Assembly (NCBI GenBank): GCA_963717385.1
Contig: CAVQWE010000005.1
Coordinates: 62,001 to 126,000, forward strand
Direction: 5' to 3'
Length of the DNA: 64,000 nucleotides
Source of the DNA: Sva-07 sp963717385
GTDB lineage: Bacteria > Actinomycetota > Acidimicrobiia > Acidimicrobiales > Ilumatobacteraceae
In this document: piece by piece, positions 25,339-36,963 of the stretch
Layout: each line of letters opens with the position of its first letter
Position numbering within the stretch: the first letter of the stretch is position 1
Position numbers and translations under genes: made by a program
Notes under the pieces: model-generated
Databases searched by the model: none
What the model was told of the DNA's origin: nothing
What the model saw: only the letters and a program-made list of their open reading frames with translations

Positions 25339-26523
25339 TCACTTCAGGATCTTGGTGACGCGGCCGGCACCAACAGTGCGGCCACCTTCACGAATAGCGA
25401 AACGGAGACCCTCGTCCATCGCGATCGGCTTCCCCAACTGCACCGTGATCTCCACGTTGTCACCAGGCATCACCATCTCGGTCCCGGACGGCAACTCGAT
25501 CGTGCCAGTCACATCCGTCGTCCGGAAGAAGAACTGCGGACGATAATTGTTGAAGAACGGCTTGTGACGGCCACCCTCGTCCTTGCTCAACACATACACC
25601 TGACCCTCGAAATCAGTGTGCGGCGTGATGCTGCCCGGCTTGCAGAGCACCTGACCACGCTCCACATCCTCCTTGCCCGTACCACGCAACAACGCACCAA
25701 TGTTGTCACCCGCCTGGCCCTCATCGAGCAACTTACGGAACATCTCAACACCCGTACACGTCGTCTTCTGCGTATCACGCAACCCAACGATCTCGATCTC
25801 ATCACCAGTGTGAATGATGCCCTGCTCGACCTTGCCCGTCACCACAGTGCCACGACCCGTGATCGTGAACACATCCTCGATCGGCATCAAGAACGGCTTG
25901 TCCAACTCACGCACCGGCTCCGGAATGAAGCTGTCAACAGCAGCCATCAACTCCATGATCTTCTCCTGCCACTCAGCATCACCCTCGAGCGCCTTCAACG
26001 CCGAGACCTGCACCACCGGAGTGTCATCACCAGGGAACTCATACTCGTTCAACAAATCACGAACCTCGAGCTCGACGAGCTCGATGAGCTCCTCGTCATC
26101 AACCATGTCCGCCTTGTTCAACGCCACGATGATCGACGGCACACCAACCTGACGGGCCAACAACACATGCTCACGCGTCTGCGGCATCGGACCATCAGTC
26201 GCCGCAACCACCAAAATCGCACCATCAACCTGCGCAGCACCAGTGATCATGTTCTTGATGTAGTCAGCATGACCCGGCATGTCCACATGCGCATAATGAC
26301 GATTCTCCGTCTCATACTCAATATGCGAAATCGAGATCGTGATACCACGCGCCTTCTCCTCCGGCGCCTTGTCAATCCCCTCGAAATCAGTGAACTCAGC
26401 CAACCCACGCTCCGACAACGTCTTCGAAATCGCCGCCGTCAACGTCGTCTTCCCATGGTCAATATGACCCATCGTGCCAATATTCACATGCGGCTTGTTG
26501 CGCTCGAACTTCTGCTTGCTCAT
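25339..26523 (-). CDS. tuf: Elongation factor Tu, copy 2 (intact)
   Basis: This encodes 394 residues, starting MSKQKFERNKPHVNIGTMGH. The GTPase motifs GHIDHGKT, DMPGHADY and NKADMVDD are present, followed by the two barrel domains ending RVTKILK. The frame is intact, so this copy probably supplies EF-Tu. It is nearly identical in DNA to the copy at 4311-5497, which implies gene conversion. The place, with tRNA genes upstream and rpmG-tRNA-Trp-secE-nusG downstream, matches the tufB location of other bacteria. Confidence 0.98.
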   Translation of the reverse strand: MSKQKFERNKPHVNIGTMGHIDHGKTTLTAAISKTLSERGLAEFTDFEGIDKAPEEKARGITISISHIEYETENRHYAHVDMPGHADYIKNMITGAAQVDGAILVVAATDGPMPQTREHVLLARQVGVPSIIVALNKADMVDDEELIELVELEVRDLLNEYEFPGDDTPVVQVSALKALEGDAEWQEKIMELMAAVDSFIPEPVRELDKPFLMPIEDVFTITGRGTVVTGKVEQGIIHTGDEIEIVGLRDTQKTTCTGVEMFRKLLDEGQAGDNIGALLRGTGKEDVERGQVLCKPGSITPHTDFEGQVYVLSKDEGGRHKPFFNNYRPQFFFRTTDVTGTIELPSGTEMVMPGDNVEITVQLGKPIAMDEGLRFAIREGGRTVGAGRVTKILK

Positions 26524-26578
26524 TGTCCTCTTGACTCCTGAGGTGATAATCCGTGGTGGATCTGATTGTCTGACTGTC

Positions 26579-26655
26579 TGGTAGCGGCGATCGGACTTGA
26601 ACCGATGACCTTCCGATTATGAGCCGGATGCTCTGACCAACTGAGCTACGCCGCC
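26579..26655 (-). tRNA. tRNA-Met (CAT anticodon)
   Basis: The cloverleaf has acceptor GGCGGCG/CGCCGCT, anticodon loop CTCATAA (CAT) and T-loop GTTCAAGTC. The 3' CCA is encoded at 26579-26581. The paired first position (G1-U72) argues for an elongator rather than initiator; a lysidine-modified tRNA-Ile cannot be excluded. Confidence 0.93.
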
Positions 26656-26699
26656 GGGGGTTTGGCTCGTGGCCGAGCGGATGCCCGACCACTTGGTCG

Positions 26700-26772
26700 A
26701 GCCCTCTGTGGGAATCGAACCCACGACACCAGCCTTACCATGGCTGTGCTCTACCGACTGAGCTAAGAGGGC
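26700..26772 (-). tRNA. tRNA-Thr (GGT anticodon)
   Basis: A 73-nt cloverleaf has acceptor GCCCTCT/AGAGGGC, D-arm TAGCTCAGTCGGTAGAG, anticodon loop ATGGTAA (GGT) and T-arm GTGGGTTCGATTCCCAC. It lies 44 bases upstream of tRNA-Met on the same strand, and both are probably in the tuf transcript. Confidence 0.97.
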
Positions 26773-26919
26773 GTTCTTGACAGGTGCAAGCACCGTTTGT
26801 ATCGGTACCTGGGGCACCCTTCGGGGCACGGCAGGGCCGCGACCAAGGGCAGGAGTGTACCGGCGCCGCCAACACAACCACCGCGGCATTTGCAGCAACG
26901 GGCACTACTCTCGATCGTC

Positions 26920-27456
26920 GTGTCAGCGACACCCTCAGTCTCCGCCGATGCCGGCTCGGGCCCCCATGCCGTGGTCGTGCGCCTCGCGACGCTCGAGGAT
27001 GCCGCAGCGATCATGGCGATCTACAACGTCGAGGTCCAGAGTCACACGAGCACGTTCGATCTGGTGCCGCGCACGTTGGACGAACAACGCCGTTGGATCT
27101 CCGAACGCTCAGGGGCCTTCTCTGCCGTGGTGGCCTCGATCGGCGACGAGGTCGTGGGCTTCGCATCGTTGTCGCCGTACAAAGAACGCGCCGCCTACCG
27201 CACCACGGTCGAGGACTCGGTGTACGTGTCACGCGAACACCCTCGACTGGGTATCGGGCGCCAGCTGATGCAGCACGTGATCGGCATCGCCGCCGATTCG
27301 GGCTTCCACTCGATCATGGCGCGCATCGAGACCAGCGGTACGGCGTCACGCCAGCTCCACACGGCGTGCGGGTTCGAACTGGTGGGCGTCGAACGCGAAG
27401 TGGGCCGCAAGTTCAACAGGTGGCTCGACGTGGCCGTGATGCAGCTCATGCTCTGA
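26920..27456 (+). CDS. GNAT acetyltransferase, phosphinothricin-acetyltransferase-like
   Basis: This encodes about 178 residues from a GTG (VSATPSVSADAG); another GTG nearer to VVVRLATLEDA is possible. The core reads RLATLEDAAAIMAIYNVEV, then SVYVSREHPRLGIGRQLMQ, where the R-x-x-G-x-G/A pattern binds acetyl-CoA, and HTACGFELVGVEREVGRKF. The pattern matches the PAT/YncA subgroup, which acetylates phosphinothricin or amino-acid-like amines; the native substrate is unknown. It is divergent from the tRNA-Thr gene and convergent with the peptidase gene. Confidence 0.82.
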   Translation: MSATPSVSADAGSGPHAVVVRLATLEDAAAIMAIYNVEVQSHTSTFDLVPRTLDEQRRWISERSGAFSAVVASIGDEVVGFASLSPYKERAAYRTTVEDSVYVSREHPRLGIGRQLMQHVIGIAADSGFHSIMARIETSGTASRQLHTACGFELVGVEREVGRKFNRWLDVAVMQLML

Positions 27457-27500
27457 CGGGCGGGTCGCTCCACCAGCTGTGTCGTCGACCGCCAGACTGG

Positions 27501-28373
27501 TCAGGGGATCGACCGGTCGAGCACGTCGAGAATGCGCTCGACCTCGGCGGTGACCGCACCAACGCTGCGCGTCGCCGGCCGGGGACGTGCGGTTGGTACC
27601 TCGGCATCGGACACCGCATGCAACTCGACCAACAGCGACTCGCCACCCAGGTCCTGCAGCCCCTGCCAGAGGAACCAACGCCGTCGTTCGGACCGGGTTC
27701 CGGCGCTGGCCCCACATCGCAGACCTGCTGTCAGCGCGATCGATCGGCAAATGCTCTCCGCTCTCGACCAGGTGCGGTACGGCCACGAGCCGACGAACCC
27801 ATTTGGTGAATGGACGTGGATCGTGAGCGACGGCTCGACCAGCGCGACGAACCGCCGAAGCGCCTGCGATTCCGGCTGCGAGAACACTCCGCCGTCGGCG
27901 TTGAGATCGACGCCATTCGCATTCTGCCGAGTGTGCGCTGCGTACCCATCTGGATTGATCGTGGGGATCAGCCAGGTTCCATACCTCGCCGACACGGACC
28001 GACGACGCACACCTTCGCTGAACAGTGTCGGAGAGCACTCGTTGCCGTGGATCTGTCCGACGACCACGACGACCTCCGTCGCATTGGCCGCACCCCAGTA
28101 TTCGGCCACGATCGGTCGACCCTGCACCGACGTGCCGACCCAGTGGTAGCGAGCGGCGCGTGCAGTTCCAGCGAGCCCCGGCAAACCTGGTGCCAGCGTG
28201 TCACAGGCACCTGAGGTGTACGGCGAATCGGGCGGCGTGATGACGACTTGTCGACCCCGGACAGCGTCTGCCGATGCCGTCGCACGACCGGCAACGCCCG
28301 CGAGTTCGGCACCCGATCCGCGGGCCACCACCCCCGCCGAGAGCGTCGAGGACACGAGCAGCGCGATCATCAC
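27501..28373 (-). CDS. Secreted M14-type zinc carboxypeptidase
   Basis: This encodes 290 residues with an N-terminal signal-like segment (MMIALLVSSTLSAGVVA). Zinc ligands are visible as HGNE (His109, Glu112) and the His of IHVHSPNG. NPDGYAAHTRQNANGVDLN is the family's substrate-binding region, and ELH near residue 250 carries the catalytic Glu. The family cleaves C-terminal residues, and some members (MpaA type) process cell-wall peptides. It should act outside the membrane. It sits between the GNAT gene and tRNA-Tyr. Confidence 0.82.
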   Translation of the reverse strand: MMIALLVSSTLSAGVVARGSGAELAGVAGRATASADAVRGRQVVITPPDSPYTSGACDTLAPGLPGLAGTARAARYHWVGTSVQGRPIVAEYWGAANATEVVVVVGQIHGNECSPTLFSEGVRRRSVSARYGTWLIPTINPDGYAAHTRQNANGVDLNADGGVFSQPESQALRRFVALVEPSLTIHVHSPNGFVGSWPYRTWSRAESICRSIALTAGLRCGASAGTRSERRRWFLWQGLQDLGGESLLVELHAVSDAEVPTARPRPATRSVGAVTAEVERILDVLDRSIP

Positions 28374-28436
28374 TGGCCAGCGTCCACAACGCCGCAGCAG
28401 CGATCCAGGCTCGTGCGTGAACCGGGCCCAGAACGT

Positions 28437-28469
28437 CGAAACGCCGGTGCATCGAGCACCGGCGTTTCG
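28437..28469 (-). terminator. Terminator hairpin after tRNA-Tyr
   Basis: A perfect 14-bp stem (CGAAACGCCGGTGC and its complement) with a 5-nt loop lies 7 bases beyond the 3' end of the tRNA-Tyr gene on the minus strand. Confidence 0.85.
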
Positions 28470-28476
28470 TATGGAG

Positions 28477-28558
28477 TGGGCCGGGAAGGATTTGAACCTT
28501 CGAAGGCAATGCCGGCAGATTTACAGTCTGCTCCCTTTGGCCGCTCGGGCACCGACCC
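28477..28558 (-). tRNA. tRNA-Tyr (GTA anticodon)
   Basis: An 82-nt class II tRNA has acceptor GGGTCGG/CCGGCCC, anticodon loop CTGTAAA (GTA), a long variable arm and T-arm AAGGTTCAAATCCTT. CCA is not encoded. It is transcribed alone, ended by the hairpin directly downstream. Confidence 0.97.
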
Positions 28559-28602
28559 ATTGGTTGAGCGCTGAGAGCGTACCGGTCGTTACCCTGAACG
28601 CC

Positions 28603-29091
28603 ATGCCAACGTTCGATGTCGTATCCGAAGTCGACGCGCAGGAGGTCCGCAATGCGGTCGACCAGGCGCAGCGCGAGATTGCCAACCGCTTCGATTTCAA
28701 GAACACCAACTCCACGATCGAGCAGAACGAGATGGTGATCACGCTTGCCACGGTCAGTCGTGACCGCCTCGACGCGCTGCGCACCGTCTTGGAGGAGAAA
28801 CTCGTCAAGCGGAACGTGTCACTGAAGGGCGTCGACTACGGCGACGTCGTCGACGCCACACAGAACACCGTGCGCCAGGTGGTCACGATCAAGGTGGGCA
28901 TCTCATCCGACAAGGCCAAAGAGATCAACAAACTGATCAAGGAGAAGGCCGCGAAGGGCACCTCCAGTCAGACCCAGGGCGAATCGATCCGGGTGTCGGC
29001 GAAGAAGCGCGACGCACTCCAAGACGTCATCGCCATGCTCAAGGCCGAAGACGTCGGGATCCCGCTGCAGTTCCAGAACTTCCGCGACTGA
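28603..29091 (+). CDS. YajQ family cyclic-di-GMP-binding protein
   Basis: This encodes 162 residues, starting MPTFDVVSEVDAQEVRNAVD and ending VGIPLQFQNFRD, both diagnostic of YajQ (UPF0234). Upstream codons in the frame run through the tRNA and are discounted. Some members bind cyclic-di-GMP and act with regulators; the general role is poorly defined. The gene is full length. It is convergent with the next gene, 13 bases away. Confidence 0.93.
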   Translation: MPTFDVVSEVDAQEVRNAVDQAQREIANRFDFKNTNSTIEQNEMVITLATVSRDRLDALRTVLEEKLVKRNVSLKGVDYGDVVDATQNTVRQVVTIKVGISSDKAKEINKLIKEKAAKGTSSQTQGESIRVSAKKRDALQDVIAMLKAEDVGIPLQFQNFRD

Positions 29092-29104
29092 TCGACACCG
29101 TGGC

Positions 29105-31077
29105 TCAGCCGGCGAGGCTGTAGAACGCTGCGACAGCGTCGCTCGCAGCGGTGGCAATGGCATCCGGTGGGGTTCCCGCCGGAAGCGCCGCAACATCGGC
29201 TGGCATGCTCGACGGAGCGATCAGGTTCCATGCGAAATCGAACTCGGGATCGCTCCCACCCCGTTCGGCGACCGCTGTGGACGTGGCGAGTTCCAGCGCA
29301 CGGTACGAGATCAATTCGGCGACTGCGCTGGTTCGCAGCGGTGCGCTGAAGGCGGGTCCCGGGTCGCACGACGACAGTTGCAGGGCACCGTCGGGAAGCA
29401 CGGTCACGGCGCTCGCGAACTCGACGGGAGCCACTTGGGCCCACGTGTTGAGGGCCGAACGCAACGCCGTGGTCTCGTCGACACCACCACCGGAGAACGT
29501 GGCATAGACACACTCGGTGCTGCCGCGAACGGCGTGGGTCACCGAGTTCTCGACGATCGCTTCACTGGCCAGATACGCCGTCGGGGCATCGAGCAGACCG
29601 CCGAACACCAGGAACCAGAACGATCGATCCTGAGCGACAGGTGAGGCCACGATGGTGTCGCCGTCGACCGGTACGGGGGCAGTGGCCAAACGGGCCGGCA
29701 CGTCGCCCAGCGGCGCCGGGCCACTCATGGCGAGCCCTGCCAACGGGTTCGCGCGGCCGTCCACCGGGAACTCGGCAAACACCTGCGGAGCGAGCAACCG
29801 ATAGGCAACGACGGCGGGCAGCCCCTCGAGCAGAGCAGTCGGCGCTGGATCGTCGGGTTGACCGAACATCGAGTCGGCTTGGACTTCGCGTGCCTGGCGC
29901 AGCACTTCGCCGGACGTGGCCGCGGCCGCATCGAGCGTGCGTCGGGGTTGCTCCGCCGACCACGCGAGTTCCTGGTCGAGCGAGGCCGCAACCATCGCCT
30001 GGGTCAGCTGTGCGTCGAGGCTGGTGCCGGCCGCTCCGACATCGTGATACACCTGACCGTCGGCGCTGGAGTACACCGCATCACGCCAGCCGGTCAGCTG
30101 CCGGGCCAACGTGGCATCGTCGACGACGCCAGTGGCCAACCCGAGCGCACGCCATTCGGATGGTTCCTCGGGCGACAGCGCAACGAGCTGCGCGGTCAGG
30201 CGAGCCGCGAATTCCGCAGACGGTTCGGGGCTGATCGTCAACGGTTCGACGAAGTCGACACCTCGCACCACCTCGACGGTTTCTGCGTAGGGGGCGGTGG
30301 TGTCGTCCCAATCGCTGGGGAACAGGTACGGCTGTCCGAACACGACCCCGGCCGCGACGAGGCCCCCGAGCACCACGAGCGTCGCGAACAGCTTCACGCC
30401 ACTGCGCTTCTTGCGGCGGCGCGGCTGCTTGGTCGGCGGTGGTGCGACCGACGCAGCATCGAATTCGAAGTGCGATATGGCCGCCGGACGTGGTGCCTGA
30501 GTCGGAACAGTTGGAAGCAGCGGCCCGCTCGGCAGAGCAACCGGCGTGGCCTCGCGGATGTCCGGGAGCGCCTCGACGTCGGGCGCCGGCGCGAGCAGCT
30601 CCGGACCGGAGGTGACGTCACCGAGCACCGGAACGATCGGGGCGGGCGGGGCCGTACGAACCGCCGGAGGCTCGTCGATCACCGCTGGCATCTCGACGGG
30701 TGCGGCAATCGAAACCGGCGCGACGGGAACGACCGGCGCCACTGGCGCCACATCGGGCTGGACCGGCGAGATGGGAGCAGCGAGCACTGACGGCGAAGCA
30801 ACTGCGGTGGGCACTGCCAGATCGAGGGTCAGCGGCACCAAGGCGATCGGATCAGGCTCGACGGCTGGTTTCTCGATCGGCTGGTGTTCTCGATCGGTGG
30901 CGTCTCGACCGGCGGCGCCGTGACCGCAGGCGCTGCGACGCGCTCGGGAGCCGCCACTGGCGACCCTGCAGATGGTGTGGTCTGTTCGGCTTCGATCTGC
31001 GGATCGGACGAGTTGACGACCGACTCCCATGAGAGCGTGGGGATACGTGGAGCGCGAGAGCCGTCAGGCGGGGCCAT
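29105..31077 (-). CDS. Large single-pass membrane protein of unknown function (frame-disrupted)
   Basis: This encodes about 657 residues, starting MAPPDGSRAPRIPTLSWESV. The first 220 residues are Pro/Ala/Val-rich and look disordered. A basic patch (KQPRRRKKRSG) then leads into one membrane segment (LFATLVVLGGLVAAGVVFG), followed by an extracytoplasmic domain of about 400 residues with only a few Cys. The frame changes near 30880 between VETPPIENTS and QPIEKPAVEPDP. I recognise no family. The layout, with a disordered cytoplasmic tail and large outer domain, resembles actinobacterial envelope proteins. It is upstream of no obvious operon partner. Confidence 0.65.
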
Positions 31078-31148
31078 GTAGCTTCATCGGCACGCGTCCG
31101 GTCGAGCTTGAGACACCGCAGCCTGCCGGCCGTCGCGCCGCCACCGGC

Positions 31149-33113
<1,965 letters not shown>

Positions 33114-33134
33114 GCAGGCGATGGTAGATCACCA

Positions 33135-33203
33135 ACGGCCGTGTCCGTTCGACGACGGTGTCGGTTGCGAGGTCCCTGCAAGAAGTCGCCGACGTCAACC
33201 AGC
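33135..33203 (-). pseudogene. Remnant of a tesB-like 5' end and its upstream sequence
   Basis: Bases 33135-33174 match the start region of the thioesterase gene at 35576-35615 with about four mismatches, and translate to DLATDTVVERTRP against DLATDTAVEQTGP. A 14-base gap removes the start codon. Bases 33186-33203 match 37007-37023, the sequence next to the midA stop. Together they look like one end of an old midA-tesB junction. Confidence 0.6.
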
Positions 33204-33219
33204 GCCTCGCACAGCCCGG

Positions 33220-34039
33220 CTACTTGCCGTTCTTCCCCTTGCCGCCGCTCTTGCCGGGTGCAGTCGGGCTTGCCGGGCTTCTCAGACGACGCCTTGCCGT
33301 TGCTCTTGGAGTCCTTCTTCTCGTCGTCGTCGGTGTCCGGCGCAGCCGATTCGGTGGCCTCCGGCTGCTCGGCCTCGTCGCCATCGACTGCGTCGTCGTC
33401 GTCGGCCTCTGCGAGGTCCTTCTTGCCGCAATCGGACTGGGCAGCGTCACGCACGTCGATGCCCTCGAAGCCCGCCTCACCCCGAGCGACGGCGCTCACC
33501 GTCTTGCCGTGGTTGCCCGGGAGGCACAGCTCCTCGTTGAACGCCGTGTCCGGGTTGTCCACGAACATGGGCGTATCGATCGGCTCGACGAGGACGACGT
33601 CGCCTTCGTCGGCGGCAGAGCGCTCGACGCTGATCTCCTCCGGAGCGACCGCTTCGGGAACGTCTTCTTCCGGCACTGTTTCTTCCGGCATCGTGTCGTC
33701 CGGGACGGTTGTCTCGGGCGTCGTCTCCTCGTCGACGGTGTCCTCGACGATTGCGTCCTCGATCACCGGCGCCTGCTCCGGGCCGAGGCCGAACGGATCC
33801 AGCCCGCCCGGACTCGCGGCGGCAACCCCGCCGAAACCGATCACACCGGCGGCAATCAGTGCGCCGACACGGGCGCGACGGGAGGCGAAACGGGTTGAGG
33901 TGGTCATGCGATCTCCTGTGGACGTCGGGTGGGCGCTGACCATGAGGTCGACAACGAGCGACTCGTCTCGGATCTCGACGTCGTTCGCCGGCATCCGCAA
34001 GGTGCGGAACACGTCGTCGGGGTCGTCGAAAATCCTCAT
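33220..34039 (-). CDS. Membrane-anchored partner of the sigma factor, putative anti-sigma (frame-disrupted)
   Basis: This encodes about 272 residues. A short cytoplasmic part (MRIFDDPDDVFRTLRMPAND) precedes one membrane segment (ARVGALIAAGVIGFGGVAAA), then a long Glu/Pro/Val-rich outer region and an Asp/Lys-rich tail. The frame changes near 33262, after which the ending GKSGGKGKNGK fits. Its ATG overlaps the sigma stop by 4 bases, the classical arrangement of a sigma with its anti-sigma. No ZAS zinc motif is seen, so the anti-sigma role rests on topology and position only. A conserved-looking patch, PGNHGKTVSAVARGEAGF, may bind a ligand. Confidence 0.62.
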
Positions 34040-34627
34040 GGCATCACCCTCATCGTCTGGGAGTCGTCATCCGTTACAGCCAATTTCCGGCGGAGGCGTT
34101 CGACGCCTCGATGCACCAGCACGCGAACGTTGCCCTCCGACGTGCGCAGGATCTCCGCGACGTCGGCCACCGGCATCTCGTTGACCACGCGAAGCATCAC
34201 GGCCGCGCCCATCTGATCGGGCAACGACGCCACCAACGCCAACGCCCGGTCGATGGACCCGTTGCGGTCGAACATCACGTCAGCGCCGATCGCTGGACTC
34301 GACATCGTCGCTGGCACGCACAGCGAGCTGATCGTCACGCACCGACCGTCGAACCGAGTCCACCCCGCGTCGATGGGCGATCGTGAACAACCAGCGCCTG
34401 AAATCGTCGGCCTCGCCCTCGAAACGGTGGATGGAGGTTGCCACGTCGATCCAGACCTGTGAGGCCACGTCGTCAGCCGAGACAGTGCGGCGGGCCCGGA
34501 GATACCGCAACACGGCAGCGTTGTGGTTTCGCCACAGCTCGGCCAGTGCATCCCGCTCACCGACCCGTGCCCTGTCGAACACCGACGGCTGACGCTCCCC
34601 CACGAAGCGGTATCGGCACATGGGCAA
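34036..34627 (-). CDS. ECF-type RNA polymerase sigma factor (frame-disrupted)
   Basis: Region 2 reads ALAELWRNHNAAVLRYLRAR, SADDVASQVWIDVATSI and FRRWLFTIAHRRGVDSVRR. Region 4 reads ALVASLPDQMGAAVMLRVVN, then MPVADVAEILRTSEGNVRVL and HRGVERLRRKL, a helix-turn-helix for the -35 element. The frame changes near 34292 in the linker between the regions. The start is uncertain (ATG at 34627 or a GTG about ten codons in). It is the first gene of a two-gene unit with its membrane partner and should respond to an envelope signal. Confidence 0.82.
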
Positions 34628-34712
34628 CCGAACTTGAGAAGAAACTCGCGCATCGTTGCGATGGCGACTTCCGTCGAGGTTCCGTTGTCGGATCGCTGCG
34701 GCCGGTCAGGCC

Positions 34713-34750
34713 CGCCATTCGGCGACGAGGAACCCACCGAGACCGTCGGG
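34713..34750 (-). pseudogene. Remnant of a midA 3' end
   Basis: These 38 bases match 37064-37101 with one mismatch and encode PDGLGGFLVAEWR followed by a stop after Ala, the same ending as the MidA-like protein. No other part of that gene is present. It lies between the sigma and thioesterase genes. Confidence 0.65.
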
Positions 34751-34767
34751 CGGGACACGAGGTGGCG

Positions 34768-35621
34768 TCAACGACCGTCGGGTCGGCGGGCGGCGGGACG
34801 GCAGAGCAGTGTGCTGCCTCCGAGTGCGACGAGTTGGCGGTCGCGGGTCCACACCTGGCCGACACCAGCGACCAGACCACCGGTTGCGACCGGTGCGCTC
34901 GCTTCGCTCAGCAGCCACGGCTCGTTCGCCGTCGATCCGATGAAGCGGGCGGTCACCTCGATGGTGGGGGCGAAGTGTTCGAGGTCGCCGAGGTGGGCCC
35001 GGGTGGCCGACGGCCACGAGTCGAGGTCGATCAGGATCAGCGAGCGGCACGCATCGACCCACGGATCAGCGAAGGTCGCGGTGGGCACGAACTTGACCCA
35101 GGCGCGAGTCGACGGTTCCGATGCCTCACGGTTCTCCCAGTCGGCGATCCACTCGGTGGGTCGCTGCTCGATGTTCGACCAGAACCGATGGCGTGGCGGT
35201 CCGTCCTGCACGCCCATCAGTTCCTCGACGCTCTGAAGTGCTTCGGGGCCGGGCACGTCGTGCGGGCCGAGCGTGGTGTGATGCTCGAGGCCCGCGAGGT
35301 CGCCGTCGACGCCCCACACTGTGGCCACCAGCAGCGGGCGGCCCTCCTGGCTGATCACGCGGGCCGTCACCGACGACGGCGACCTTCGTGTGCCGGTTGA
35401 CCTCGACGTCGATGGCGACCGGCGCACTGCTGCCGGCCCCGACGAAGTGGGCAGTGATCGATGCCGGCTGCGCGCCCGCTGGCGACTCCCGCCGCCCGCA
35501 TCGCAACCGCCGCGAGGTAGCCACCGTTCGGCCCCCAGATCTCCCAATCGGGCGACAAGTTGCAGGTGAAGGTCGACGGCCCTGTCTGTTCGACGGCGGT
35601 GTCGGTTGCGAGATCACCCAT
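34768..35621 (-). CDS. TesB-like acyl-CoA thioesterase (frame-disrupted)
   Basis: This encodes about 284 residues, starting MGDLATDTAVEQTGPSTFTC. The double-hotdog family features are WEIWGPNGGYLAAVAMRAAG at the N-terminus and, in the second half, SIEVTARFIG-like and GLVAGVGQVWTRDRQLVALG. Frame changes near 35488 and 35382 split it into three parts that join smoothly (ITAHFVGAGSSAPVAIDVEV, then SVTARVISQEGRPL). It would hydrolyse acyl-CoA of unknown chain length. The gene lies between the HNH endonuclease and the sigma pair. Confidence 0.8.
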
Positions 35622-35730
35622 CGGCCGATCCTTGCAGACCACGCTGGTTACCGCGGATGTGATTCTTCGCCCAGGCCGGTGGGACACGATCGAATCGAGG
35701 GCCCTGCGAACCCTGTGACACCCCTTCTCT

Positions 35731-36963
35731 ATGGTTCGATGCATGGAGATCGCAGGGGTGATCGAGCGGGTCGAGCGCATCGCCGAGGTGCGCACGAACC
35801 CTGCCGCACCGGCCGATCTGGTCCGCCACGGGCTCATCGCGGTACGAGAGATCGAAGCATGGTGCGCCGCCCAACACGCCGGACTCGTCACCCAACTTCG
35901 TCCCGTCGATTCATTCCCCGAAAAGACCATCGCCGACGCCGCCAAGACATCGCTCGACCAGGCAACCAAGACCACCGAACGAGCCACCACGCTCGACGCA
36001 ACCCCATCGCTGGCCTCAGCGCTGAGCAACGGCAACATCACCGCTGCACACATCGATGCCGTCACCCGCACCTCCAAACGCCTCGACGGCGACACGCGCA
36101 CCCGACTGATCGAACGCGCCGACGCACTCGCAGCGGTCGCCGCCGCAGCGACCGTCGACCAGTTCGCGAAACGGTTGGAGCTGGAGGCCAAACGACTCGA
36201 CACCGACGACGGCTCGGAACGCTTGCAACACCAACGACGCGCCGGACGAGCGCGCACCTGGGTCGACCCCGAAGGCATGTGGAACCTCACCGCCCGCCTC
36301 GACCCACTCACCGGGGTCAAGATGGCCGCACGCCTCGACGTCGCCGTCGAATCGTTGTTCGCCGAAGTCGTACCCGATCACTGCCCCACCGATCCCATCG
36401 AGAAGCAGCAGTTCCTCACCGCCCACGCCCTCACCCGACTCGTCATCGATACCGGTGTCGGCACACGCCCAGGACGTTCGGAGTTCGTCGCAGTCATCGA
36501 TGCCGACGCACCAGGTCAGCGCGGACCAACCGTCGAGTTCTCCATCCCCGTCGAACTCCCCGCCCGAGTGCTCGCCACACTGGCCGGCGACGCCGACATC
36601 ACCGCCGTCGTCGTTCGCAACGGCGTCGTGCTCCACGCACCAGGCGAACTGAACCTCGGCCGCACCACCCGACTCGCCAACCGCGCCCAACGACGAGCAC
36701 TCCGAGCGCTGTACTCGTGCTGCTCCATACCCGGCTGCACCGTCGCCTACGACCGCTGCAAACTCCACCACATCATCTGGTGGCGCAACAACGGAACCAC
36801 CGATCTCGCCAACTTGCTCCCCGTCTGCACCATCCACCACACCAAGATCCACCACGACGGCTGGACAGTGTCACTCGGACCCAACCGAGAACTCACCCTC
36901 ACACTCCCCGATGGCACCATCCACACCACCGGCCCACCAACACGCCGACAACCCGCCGCCTGA
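35731..36963 (+). CDS. DUF222/13E12-type HNH endonuclease
   Basis: This encodes 410 residues (or four fewer from the next ATG, MEIAGVIERVERIAEVR). An N-terminal helical DUF222-like region is followed by a C-terminal HNH domain: CCSIPGCTVAYDRCKLHHII, then NLLPVCTIHHTKIHHDGW, with zinc Cys and the catalytic His. This family is abundant and often mobile in Actinobacteria; the cellular role is unclear. It is the only plus-strand gene between 29.1 and 50 kb. It interrupts what looks like an original midA-tesB junction, which supports insertion. Confidence 0.88.
   Translation: MVRCMEIAGVIERVERIAEVRTNPAAPADLVRHGLIAVREIEAWCAAQHAGLVTQLRPVDSFPEKTIADAAKTSLDQATKTTERATTLDATPSLASALSNGNITAAHIDAVTRTSKRLDGDTRTRLIERADALAAVAAAATVDQFAKRLELEAKRLDTDDGSERLQHQRRAGRARTWVDPEGMWNLTARLDPLTGVKMAARLDVAVESLFAEVVPDHCPTDPIEKQQFLTAHALTRLVIDTGVGTRPGRSEFVAVIDADAPGQRGPTVEFSIPVELPARVLATLAGDADITAVVVRNGVVLHAPGELNLGRTTRLANRAQRRALRALYSCCSIPGCTVAYDRCKLHHIIWWRNNGTTDLANLLPVCTIHHTKIHHDGWTVSLGPNRELTLTLPDGTIHTTGPPTRRQPAA

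Noticed and set aside
25339..26523. Horizontal transfer of the second tuf because its codon use differs from its neighbours
   Set aside because: Both tuf copies share the same codon style and are nearly identical, which is expected for highly expressed, converting paralogues.
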